Shown piece by piece: positions 54,601-62,675 of a stretch of DNA of 64,000 nucleotides. The translations under genes and the position numbers were made by a program. Under the pieces are notes generated by a model. The model was not told the origin of the DNA, did not search any database, and saw only the letters and a list, made by a program, of their open reading frames with translations. Source of the DNA: Paenibacillus sp. FSL H7-0331 (GTDB lineage: Bacteria > Bacillota > Bacilli > Paenibacillales > NBRC-103111); NCBI RefSeq assembly GCF_001956045.1, contig NZ_MRTH01000017.1:101440-165439 (forward strand). The letters are read 5' to 3'. Each line of letters begins with the position of its first letter. Position 1 is the first letter of the stretch.

Positions 54601-57600
54601 TTAGCGTCCCAAGTGTTTTTTGGCCCTAAGGTAGCAAATGTATCAAATGCGCTTGGGGGAATCCAAGTAGTAATAACTCCAGAAGCTAAGATGACATACT
54701 TTTGATCTGAAGGCTCATCTACCCAATACCCACTGCCGTCATCTCCATCAACATAATAGTGATACCCAGGAAAATATAATGATATATAGTTTCCGTCCGG
54801 TGTAACAGTTTTTGAGTATTTATCTTCTGATGGAAACCCTGATGAGTCCCAAAGTAATGATGGCATTCCTGTTTCTCTATCAAATTTGTACATCTTCTTA
54901 TCCAGACCAAAGAGGAAATAATCCCCATTATTGTTGGGCACTGCGGATAAATAACTGTCATTTCCGTCTGAGCTACAGAAATCAGGGAATTTTGTGGAGT
55001 TACAATACATCAGCCTTGAATACCTGGCCACAGAAGGCATATTTGTGTAACTTTCTACTTTATAAGGAGTGGCCTCCTTATTTCTGTAAGAAGACACTGT
55101 TCTTGCAGTTAAATTAATTTTTTTGAAATCTTTGTCAAAAGGCAAGTAATCTCCGGATTTCACATAACTACCGTCAGACCAATTAGACTTAGTTCCGGTT
55201 CTTTGGATATCCGCAGAGGACAATCGTTCATGGAACTGTTCAAAAAAGGTCCCTCCACGCAAATACGTAATATTTCCATTCCTAAGATCACTTAGCCTAT
55301 ATACCTGGTACCTCTCGGTATTAGTAGAATAGTAGTCCCCTCCGCTTCCCCCGCTATAACTATTTGACGTGGGAATTATACTGTATACCATAAATTCATC
55401 GGTAAATTCGTTCTTCGCCCAAGACATATTACTGAAATAGGAGAAGCCACCGCCAAAAGGCACCTGGAAATCAGGAAATAAAGGGAACTGTTTACCTACC
55501 ATATCGGTACCCATTAGGTAGAAATAGTGGTCATACCCAACATTCCCTGCATCTTTTCTTCCATCTCCTATAAATTTATTGTTACCTATATAAGAGTAAC
55601 GCAAACTATCAACTGTATTCCAGGCCACACAAGGGCCAGCTGGAAATCCACGATCACTACAACTAGGCATATTTCCTTGTTGAATCTTACTCAGTAATAC
55701 TGAGTTGTTTGAACTTGGGAAAGATGCAGTAGTATCTGTTATTTTTCTTCTAGGAGAAATCAAACTTCCCTCAGAATTAGCGCCCCATCCATTGGCTACG
55801 CTTGCACTGTCCAAGCTGGTATTAGCCCAAGTCTTAAGAACTGATGGAGAATAGCCGGCTACATTTATAGGTGCAGGCTCAGTAGCGATCCCTGTAGCTG
55901 TAAACTCGGCATCAGGGTTGTCGTTAATGACATTCATAGTAAACACCTTGCTAGCTGATTTTCCATAATCCTCTATGGCATATACGTTAAAGCAATAGTT
56001 ACCAACTCTAGGAGGGGTAAAGGTAAAATAACTAGAACTGTTTGATATGAAGTTCTCATAAGGGTTACAGGATCCGTTATTTCCAGCATCATACCCCCAG
56101 GTGACACTGTATCCAACAATCGTATCTCCATCGGGGCTATAGGATCGATTCCTGAAATTAGCCTCAGATCGGGTCATCGATGACCGATAGTCAAAATCGA
56201 TTACCGGCGGCAGATCGGGATTGACGATGATCGTATGTTTAGCCGTTTCATCGGATTTCAAATCGGTATTATCAAATACCTTCAGGGTGACGACCACGTT
56301 TCCGGGTGTGTAGTAGACCGATTGTTTATTCACCCATTCATCCTTGGCGTGATTAATCGTTCTTCCCGGTACCGGTGAATAGCTGCTATCCGCATCCAAA
56401 GGTGGATCCAAAACTCGACCTTCACGAACTACGGTCGATCCATAGATGACAGGTATAGGTTCCGGACCGATGACATCCAGATACTCACAAGCCGTTGTCG
56501 AACCGCCGCGATTGTCCGTAGCCGTGGCGCATATCTTATGCGAGCCTTTGGTCGTCGCGCTAAATCCCCCATAGCTGCTGCTTGTATAAGGTGAAGCTAG
56601 TCCGCGTGCAGCAGGTAAAGCTCCTACCCAGGCTGAGCTGCCTGTGTATCCGGTGAATTTCCAGGTCGTCGTTACTGGATCTCCATCAGGGTCGTGTACG
56701 GAAATGACCTTAACGCCGACTGTATCCCCAACAATAGCTTCACTGATCTGAGCCGACATACTGCTATTAAACCAACCAATCTGTAATTCAGGGGGTTGAT
56801 TGGGCGGAGGGTCTCCTATAATAAAAGGCTTGGGTCCCAACTGCAAAAAGCCATCGCAGGAATCCCTCACAACACCCTGAACAGAAACGGGACCGGCAGT
56901 AATGTTTCCAGGATACTTGGTACCCTGCCAAGCAAATATCTCGAAAGTGCCAGGCTTGCCGCGAACATCTATCGGATCGTAATAGGCTGTTTCGTACACG
57001 GTGCCTGCCGAATCGGTTAATATAAATTTGAGTTTGGATGCCTGGCAAGTCGCGGTATCATTATTATCGATCACAATCTCAAACATATTATTCGATTTCC
57101 ATGGAATATAGGCTTGATCGACTGTCAGCTTTCCTTCGAGGTCACTTTTGACCTTACACGAAGCCTGGGCCTGAAAGGTTTTGCTTACTGTATTGTTAGA
57201 GGTTAATCCCCCTTCATCAATGGCATTGTTGGAGTTCACATTGAACGTAAAGTCCTTGGGTCCCGTGTCTGCGAAGGTGTAGTTGTAGCTGCCTCCGAGC
57301 AGGATTCCGGTATTGGCTCCCTCTACGGTCTTGGTTTCTTTCACCACTCCATCCAACTTGAGCTGGATTTCAAATGAAGCTGAGGTGCTGACCCCATTGT
57401 TTTTAAAGGAATATTTAATGGCTTGCGTCGTTCCTGCTTCGATACAATCCACATCGACCTTAAGGTCAACGACAGCGAGATCGGGCTTAAGAGGGGTTTC
57501 ATAGGTGATGTCGGCATAACCTTTGTACAAATAGGTATATGCTATCCACTTTGTTTTAACCGACATAAAATAGTTACGATCTTGTCCGTAGTTAGTGCCT

Positions 57601-58502
57601 TCTGAATCAACTAGAATCTTGTAATGTGAGTTATTAGTTAGATCCCCATTAAGTAGGCGCATAACTCTTACCGTGTTAACACCAGTACTGCCTGCATCCC
57701 AGTAAAAGCCTAAAGCATCGGGAGATTTCGTCTCGTCAGCTTCTGTCCCATAAATTTTAGTACTGTCAGACACTACCCTATCTGAATCATAATACGCCCC
57801 TGTTTCATTTACAGCGTCTGAGTCAGACTTCCAGTAATACGACGGTTTGGGGGAACTATCTGAGTAAGTTACAGCCCAACCCTCTTTACTGTAATCCATT
57901 ACCTTCTCGCCCGCAGGGTTGTTGTACTTATATCTCAGGTCTGTTCCGCCCTTATCATCACGATAGGCAAAGATCTTGCCGTTATCAACCCGTTCACCGC
58001 TTGTTGGTATTAATCCTGGATATTGTGATACCCCATCCACGAAATCGGTTTCACTAGGATAAAACCTCACCGCAGTGGATGTTGTTAGGGCCTTGTGTTC
58101 CCAGCCTTTCCCTGTTGGCAGCCTATACATTCTATGCCCAGGATCGGTTTCTGCCCTACCAAACACATCAGTTTTAGCTCCGTCAAAAGCAGCAGCTACC
58201 AACTTTCCTGAAACTATCGAAGCTGGTTTGGATAATCCATTTATGTTTAGTGTTGCAGAAACAGGATTCCCTGACCCATACCCGGTAACATCAAAATTTA
58301 TGCTCTTAGTCGGGCTGGTGGAAGCAGATGACGATAATTCTATTGCACTATAACTGGGGCTAGAAGTCTCGAAATTAATATAAATTCGAGTGGGCGGATC
58401 AGCGGCTTTTGCCACATCAGAACCCTCTGGTATAAACGGTAATATTAATTGTGTGGCAAGCAAAGCAAGACCCGTTAACCCATAAAGCTTACGTTTTCTC
58501 AT
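51612..58502 (-). CDS. Giant secreted multidomain protein (CARDB, PKD, Fn3-like)
   Basis: 2296 residues. Signal peptide at 1-32. A beta-rich N-domain is followed by a CARDB-like domain (about 335-445, DLAVVDLKVDVDCIEAGTT), PKD-like modules with DPDGDPVTTTWKFTG, and a large middle region (about 880-1250) that looks propeller-like. Then come a laminin-G/concanavalin-like sandwich, three modules beginning NRPPS or NNPPT near 1790-2090, a last PKD and a C-terminal domain. No SLH, LPxTG or stalk is seen. Cysteines occur in close pairs in many modules. GGGGTGG precedes the ATG. Its gene starts 34 bases after SLH gene B. Probably a surface filament or binding protein. Confidence 0.75.
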   Translation of the reverse strand: MRKRKLYGLTGLALLATQLILPFIPEGSDVAKAADPPTRIYINFETSSPSYSAIELSSSASTSPTKSINFDVTGYGSGNPVSATLNINGLSKPASIVSGKLVAAAFDGAKTDVFGRAETDPGHRMYRLPTGKGWEHKALTTSTAVRFYPSETDFVDGVSQYPGLIPTSGERVDNGKIFAYRDDKGGTDLRYKYNNPAGEKVMDYSKEGWAVTYSDSSPKPSYYWKSDSDAVNETGAYYDSDRVVSDSTKIYGTEADETKSPDALGFYWDAGSTGVNTVRVMRLLNGDLTNNSHYKILVDSEGTNYGQDRNYFMSVKTKWIAYTYLYKGYADITYETPLKPDLAVVDLKVDVDCIEAGTTQAIKYSFKNNGVSTSASFEIQLKLDGVVKETKTVEGANTGILLGGSYNYTFADTGPKDFTFNVNSNNAIDEGGLTSNNTVSKTFQAQASCKVKSDLEGKLTVDQAYIPWKSNNMFEIVIDNNDTATCQASKLKFILTDSAGTVYETAYYDPIDVRGKPGTFEIFAWQGTKYPGNITAGPVSVQGVVRDSCDGFLQLGPKPFIIGDPPPNQPPELQIGWFNSSMSAQISEAIVGDTVGVKVISVHDPDGDPVTTTWKFTGYTGSSAWVGALPAARGLASPYTSSSYGGFSATTKGSHKICATATDNRGGSTTACEYLDVIGPEPIPVIYGSTVVREGRVLDPPLDADSSYSPVPGRTINHAKDEWVNKQSVYYTPGNVVVTLKVFDNTDLKSDETAKHTIIVNPDLPPVIDFDYRSSMTRSEANFRNRSYSPDGDTIVGYSVTWGYDAGNNGSCNPYENFISNSSSYFTFTPPRVGNYCFNVYAIEDYGKSASKVFTMNVINDNPDAEFTATGIATEPAPINVAGYSPSVLKTWANTSLDSASVANGWGANSEGSLISPRRKITDTTASFPSSNNSVLLSKIQQGNMPSCSDRGFPAGPCVAWNTVDSLRYSYIGNNKFIGDGRKDAGNVGYDHYFYLMGTDMVGKQFPLFPDFQVPFGGGFSYFSNMSWAKNEFTDEFMVYSIIPTSNSYSGGSGGDYYSTNTERYQVYRLSDLRNGNITYLRGGTFFEQFHERLSSADIQRTGTKSNWSDGSYVKSGDYLPFDKDFKKINLTARTVSSYRNKEATPYKVESYTNMPSVARYSRLMYCNSTKFPDFCSSDGNDSYLSAVPNNNGDYFLFGLDKKMYKFDRETGMPSLLWDSSGFPSEDKYSKTVTPDGNYISLYFPGYHYYVDGDDGSGYWVDEPSDQKYVILASGVITTWIPPSAFDTFATLGPKNTWDANSFTVGQSGWGIMTSPTIGLGDVNAGHMTGAGTLPGIIYNEDTIVDSSTGSIYSYTPETAQTPITNEYYTYGQLINPYSQQVVNGTVSWNMRTSKLNYLNMSAGVGFRIQDHKNMYRLESYRDSLRLVRIVNGRKTILSSVNRSSINSNWVSYKIRLTGTRIKVYEGNGLAIDVTDGTFSSGTMGPYSTTDNAEFKGLNFQWSDADLSYDTAGTSIVDTAVTYEVTYKDPENDPRLDPATQWHYEQISTQRAIDLYLPYSIISATKLLDANDGKSGDSALNNSTVTNPVLTFDKVGVYKIDYRVKDDPHPDHRQLYGDGLFADYAKYSDWYPQSLIVHRRPLSIYAVALNEYGRVDWNDSSYDPDRCYNTGNCQAEYAYNHGIYNEKYYYITPSGVLVNGQLIRPQESGTYTIAKAVGDEYRAWSDWNEQTIDVPPDVLPPPNNPPTVELTFPNGTYAAPSPVTLLPTITWNQFDMDVPTTFTTFDIAIKDIWGSCIECMNNRIMNTSSNSWSWTMDTPLQIGGQYSVQVRTSDGESKSDWSNIGWMITNRPPSAVMAVPDGSQWAPTFFDTVRPKFEWDQSDPDPGTNYTYAEFDILYEDGTPVLPTIQHWQGTTANHNSFTIGSDLPSNRLLQIRVRVTDGYAWSAWSPYTWFIINRAPSASVTFPSGTESNPTIVLNNFRPVIGWNQSDPDTGYSFSYYQIQVAESSGGVVYDSGMMLQNTTSGTNTHTPFIDLPAGKKLMVRVKVWDQYGADSGWSPYKWMYINRPPIAAFTWKVNPPVAVFEGPAWEGDHIQLINQSTDPDIHTITSNWSIRNPSGQTSSYTEDPFLTFVQPGNYEVTLTVTDIYGVSNSLTRIIGVSEMVILGYVNHTDDWNANRKRYNQSKTRTDESPRGYEVFFPGERFLLKAATLGNVIRTTSQILGTSFDTEMNKASGGTFDGIWTGELWDETMLRWDNQNVTFRFTVHTPTGYTKIADVQVTIDDDGYWRQHRSR

Positions 58503-58536
58503 GTCCCACCCCTAGTTAAGAATAATTTTGTGACTA

Positions 58537-59625
58537 TCATTCTGCAATCATAATGATGTCATTACCTATTCTCATTTCCAATGGTCGGGATTTACCTCTA
58601 TCATTAAACTGAGCTTGTTTTATTGATTTTTTGACACCATAACCTACCCAACCACTATAAGTTGCTTTCTTACCTGCATCAAACCCAGCAACTTTCCCTG
58701 TTGGGTTAATAGAGTCGTTGAAATCAACATTCCCATGCTGCACTGCGGTATTTGGTTTAAACAGGTCTCTATAATCATAAACGCCCGAATCAGTGCCTTC
58801 TACAACCATTTCAATTTCGAATGCTAATACGTCATACTCGGAAAGGTTCATTGATGGATTTCGGTAAGCACCATCAAACAGGTAACCATAAGGTTGGTCG
58901 TAACCTTTCGCATAATCCAAATAAACTACTTTATTAACTTTAATGGTAACACCTTTACCCCATTTTCCAATAACAGGCAGTACAACAGGCTTGATGTTCC
59001 AGTGCCGTTCGATATTAGTGCCGATAGATTTAATATCCAGCATATCCAAGGAAGCTTCGTCAGCGATTAAAGTTTTGCCAGCTCTTTTGGCTAGGATACG
59101 CTCAATAACAGTAATAGCTTGTGCTCGAGTGGTAACACCCATCTCATCAAGCTCCCCACCCCCAACGCCATTCAAAAGCCCTGTTTTCACAGCAAACTCC
59201 AATGTACCATCAGACTCTTTATCAATAGCTTTCGATGCAACCATAGCCATTTCAGCTCTTTTCATAGAGTAACCCATGTCGTCCTCATAGAAATGCTGCG
59301 ACAGAATGCCTTCTTCCTTCATTGCCCTAACATAAGCCAAGTACCACAACGAACCTTGCTCAGGATCGACTTTTTGCCCCAACGCTGCAGAAACCAACTT
59401 AATAAACTCAGCTCTTGTTACTTCCTTATCTGGCTTGAAAGTGCCATCCTCATATCCATCAACATAACCTTTCGCAACTCCGTCTTTTACAGGAACATTT
59501 GCCCAGTGGTCTTTCATATCAATGAACTTTATTTCATTTTTTTCTGAGGCGCCATAAGAAATTCCAGAATTCAACAATACCAATGCCGATGCAATAATCA
59601 ATGACTTTAATTTAATTTTATTCAT
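58537..59625 (-). CDS. S-layer homology domain protein B
   Basis: 362 residues, signal peptide MNKIKLKSLIIASALVLLNS. Three SLH repeats (HWANVPVKDGVAKGYVDGYE with TRAEFIKL; then two more to about 170) are followed by the same unnamed C-terminal domain as SLH protein A (TNIERHWNIKPVVLPV; YSGWVGYGVKK; RGKSRPLEM). The two proteins are close paralogues across their whole length. AAGGAGG precedes the ATG. It lies downstream of an LXG remnant, as protein A lies downstream of the intact LXG toxin, and is followed at 34 bases by the giant gene. Confidence 0.88.
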   Translation of the reverse strand: MNKIKLKSLIIASALVLLNSGISYGASEKNEIKFIDMKDHWANVPVKDGVAKGYVDGYEDGTFKPDKEVTRAEFIKLVSAALGQKVDPEQGSLWYLAYVRAMKEEGILSQHFYEDDMGYSMKRAEMAMVASKAIDKESDGTLEFAVKTGLLNGVGGGELDEMGVTTRAQAITVIERILAKRAGKTLIADEASLDMLDIKSIGTNIERHWNIKPVVLPVIGKWGKGVTIKVNKVVYLDYAKGYDQPYGYLFDGAYRNPSMNLSEYDVLAFEIEMVVEGTDSGVYDYRDLFKPNTAVQHGNVDFNDSINPTGKVAGFDAGKKATYSGWVGYGVKKSIKQAQFNDRGKSRPLEMRIGNDIIMIAE

Positions 59626-59690
59626 TTTTAGTAACCTCCTTATAATGTGTAGCCCTTACATTCCTTTGTCCTACTCAGGTAATTTCTTAT

Positions 59691-60189
59691 TCAACAGCCC
59701 ACGATACGGGCTCGCTGTCTTTCAATTGTTCCCGCTATCGAATACTCGATATATTGGCTTCCGCAAACTGCTGCGTACTCACCTGATTCGCAAGCTTCGA
59801 GTTTTTCTTCATTTGTGCTAACAATTGATCCACCGAAGGCGCCATTAGCCAATTCCATGCTCCAACTGCAACCCCAGATTGTCGGATCACTATAGTCCAC
59901 CATCTTCGAACTCCATTTCTGCAACCCATTTCCAACGCATGGACTTCGGGGTGGTTCTGCGGCTTGTAGCTCCATCAGAGCGTTATACGTCGTCTGTAAG
60001 GCGTTCACAATCGTGTTCAGTTGTGTCTTGGAGTCCCCTTTAATGGGTTTCGGCAAGATTGGATTCGGAACGGGCTATTGATAAATAAATTCTGCCCTGA
60101 TTGTAGAGATGCTCTATGTTTCCTTTCGTATCTAGAGCTTGTTGAATTAATGTCTTAAGATCCACCGTTAGCTTGGATTTTCTTACCAC
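59691..60189 (-). pseudogene. LXG toxin remnant
   Basis: A GTG at 60189 with GGAGGAG upstream opens VVRKSKLTVDLKTLIQQAL, with DTKGNIEHLYNQGRIYLSIA following, then a stop. Other frames continue LNTIVNALQTTYNALMELQ and, after another shift, WNWLMAPSVDQLLAQMKKNS and QQFAEANISSIR. All of these align in order with the first 170 residues of the LXG toxin at 49.9 kb. At least two frameshifts are needed, and the middle and toxin tip are absent, the sequence ending 65 bases before SLH gene B. Confidence 0.8.
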
Positions 60190-60765
60190 TCCTCCGGATT
60201 CAACTCAGTTCTGTTTACCTGCACCTTAGAAAAGGACTCCGTTCTCACGCTGAGTTATAAATAAACGGGCGAGTACTCTTCTAATTATCCAGTTCAGAAT
60301 ATCCATTGCGCTGTAATTTCACTACGTCTTGAATCTGAAGCCACAATCGGAGTTAGTATTATTTTCAAATAGGTCTAAAGGTTTATTGTGGACAATGTTT
60401 TCCATTGCTCCAAGTTATTTTGTCAAAATATTGACAATTGGTTGGATTAGAGACCGAGCCATGGTTAACAGTACAACCTTCTTTGTTTGTTATAGCCCAT
60501 TACTACTTCTCACCAGTCGGAGTATTAGAAATAATTTCTATAGCCTGTCCAATCACTTCCCATTCGTCAAAATAAAATTACTTCCTAATCTTGTAGATCC
60601 GTTTATCCCTCTTTTCTATATTACTTAACCCTGCCTTCTCACCGCTACAGTGTATATCCAATTGAATTCTTTCATTTCAAAATTCTGATTTTCTGGATAT
60701 TTAATTGCGTTGTTCTCATTTATATATACCTGGAAACATCTTCTGTCTTTTTAACAACAATGAGG
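60190..60765. other. Gene-poor gap
   Basis: No convincing coding frame. At 60190-60260 the minus strand keeps the tail of a frame (SVRTESFSKVQVNRTELNPE) in the place of the small membrane protein before the intact LXG gene. The rest is AT-rich with no clear hairpin or promoter. Confidence 0.5.
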
Positions 60766-61866
60766 CTATTGGTTCACATACTTCACCTTTTCCCCGTTAA
60801 TCGTTACTTGAATGGTTGATGGACTATCACTGAAGAACGGAGGAAGATTAGAATGGATATTAGAAAAGTCAGCCTTTACAAACGCTTTTTCATCATAATC
60901 TATTTTCTCTGACGTAAAAGCATGCCACTCATAACCCAGCCATCTTTGCCAAGAACTATTTAACTTATCTTCTGAAAATTGTAACTCCAAATCGTTTTGA
61001 ATCATAACAATATTCTCTATTCTGCAATTAGGGCAATAAAGTAGAATAGGTATTTGTATTGATTTTTTTTCATCATGATAATATCTGTTTCCCCACTCTT
61101 TCAGACCGTATCCCACCCCTTCAGCTCCCGCAATAAAATCAATTTCTTTCGAGAAGGGGCGTATTGCTCCGTTGTATTCAAAAAATGCAGATTTTGTTAT
61201 TGTAGGAGGAAGTGCTAATGCGTCATTACACGATTTGGTATCTTCAGATAATTCTTTGTTCCAAGTTTTTCGATTGACTGCAACATATTTGTTTCCAGTG
61301 GAGGTCTCGGTTGCAGGTATTTGCGGACTTGAGATATCAGTGCTAAATAACATTGGCTTATAGTAAGTTGTTACTTCATTATTAGGAAAACCAACAACTC
61401 CATTTAATATCCCTGTTCTTTTCGTATGGATTAAAGCAAATAACAATGAATTTTTATAATGTTCATTGCTTGTAATAAAGATAGGGTTGTCTTTCATAAA
61501 AACAGATTGCTTCGTTTGATTGTCTTTAATTGACTTTTTGGTCATAATAAAGTGGAGCAAAGGGAATATACGAGATCCTGATTTATAATCGACGTTTCCA
61601 TCATTTACTGAAAATTGACCCAACTTTTCTAAGGATTGTTGACACGATAGTTCTGCTGAGATGGTACTACGATCATTATTTGGTGAATCCTCTTTGTTAG
61701 TCGCACTATTTATTACTGTAACGTTATTTTCTGCGATATCTTTTTCTGCATCGTCTGCCAAAGTAACTTCAGTTTTTAGAAAGGGTTGCTTCTTTGAATA
61801 CCCTTCACATGCAACAATAATGGATAGGATAATCATGATAGTTACCCATTTAACATGATTCTTCAA
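60766..61866 (-). CDS. Hypothetical lipoprotein
   Basis: 366 residues from a TTG at 61866, six bases after GGAGAGG; an upstream TTG at 61881 lies inside that site. The N-terminus has a hydrophobic stretch and lipobox IVAC, so it should be a membrane-anchored lipoprotein. A Thr/Asn/Asp/Ser-rich linker follows. The rest has a CPNC motif (LLYCPNCRIENIV) and C-terminal STIQVTINGEKVKYVNQ. No family is recognised. It lies downstream of the stalk protein and muramidase-like genes in an AT-rich stretch. Confidence 0.6.
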   Translation of the reverse strand: MKNHVKWVTIMIILSIIVACEGYSKKQPFLKTEVTLADDAEKDIAENNVTVINSATNKEDSPNNDRSTISAELSCQQSLEKLGQFSVNDGNVDYKSGSRIFPLLHFIMTKKSIKDNQTKQSVFMKDNPIFITSNEHYKNSLLFALIHTKRTGILNGVVGFPNNEVTTYYKPMLFSTDISSPQIPATETSTGNKYVAVNRKTWNKELSEDTKSCNDALALPPTITKSAFFEYNGAIRPFSKEIDFIAGAEGVGYGLKEWGNRYYHDEKKSIQIPILLYCPNCRIENIVMIQNDLELQFSEDKLNSSWQRWLGYEWHAFTSEKIDYDEKAFVKADFSNIHSNLPPFFSDSPSTIQVTINGEKVKYVNQ

Positions 61867-61989
61867 TAATATCCTCTCCAATTAGAAATAAATTCTATTT
61901 TGCTATACTCTAACTTTCCAAGCTGTTTCAAAGACACTATTGATTAATACCTTATCCTTGAAGAACACTCGTGTGATCTAAGAATCACT

Positions 61990-62670
61990 TTATTTAGGAA
62001 CATTGGTATCTTTAAAAATAAATAATTGGTAATCATTAATTTCAGCGTCTGGGTTAAATTTAAATTCTGCTTTTAATCCAAGAGTCGATAATTGCACAAA
62101 TATTGATTCTGTATATTTATACTTAAAGGAGTCAGTATTTTTTTCGTAATCTTTTGTATAATTGACCATGACATCATTGGTTGTTTTTGTATAGCTTGTT
62201 GAGGTTTGAACAGAAGCCTTCTGTCCGTCCTCCTTCAGGTGAAAAATTCCACCTTTTGATTCTCCGAGCCAATAAATACTATAGGGGTCTATTAAACAAT
62301 TAACGGAAACATATTGATTACCATCTTTTTCAAAATAATAAAAATCCCCATTGTATTTATCCGCATTCCCTATGTGCACCCAAGGAACATATTTAATAGG
62401 AAGTGTTGTTTGATCGTCCTTGGGGAATAATTCAATTCCGGTACCCTCATCAAATTTAACATTATATCCAATTGATTCACTAATGGACCTGACCGGTAAG
62501 TAAGATGTCCCCTTAATTACTATTGCTTTTTGATTTAGCTCTTTTCCATTAATGTTTATTGTAAATTCTCCATCAACTATTTTACCAATCAAACTTGATA
62601 TCTCGGCATGAGCGCTAAATGATGTAGCTATCATGAACCCCGCTATAGAGCCAATTATATATTTTTTCAT
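61990..62670 (-). CDS. Secreted stalk-domain protein
   Basis: 226 residues from the ATG at 62670, eight bases after GGAG. Signal peptide MKKYIIGSIAGFMIATSFSAHA. A single stalk (copper amine oxidase N-terminal-like) domain covers residues 27-85, with TSYLPVRSISESIGYNVKFD. The C-terminal 130 residues are Tyr- and Lys-rich and not recognised. Its ribosome site includes the stop codon of the upstream muramidase-like gene, so the two are translated together. Stalk domains often tether enzymes to the wall. Confidence 0.75.
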   Translation of the reverse strand: MKKYIIGSIAGFMIATSFSAHAEISSLIGKIVDGEFTININGKELNQKAIVIKGTSYLPVRSISESIGYNVKFDEGTGIELFPKDDQTTLPIKYVPWVHIGNADKYNGDFYYFEKDGNQYVSVNCLIDPYSIYWLGESKGGIFHLKEDGQKASVQTSTSYTKTTNDVMVNYTKDYEKNTDSFKYKYTESIFVQLSTLGLKAEFKFNPDAEINDYQLFIFKDTNVPK

Positions 62671-62675
62671 AGCCT

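Noticed and set aside
60329..60628. Plus-strand 99-codon frame in the gap after the LXG remnant
   Set aside because: No ribosome site, no coherent domain, hydrophobic low-quality sequence in an AT-rich gap.
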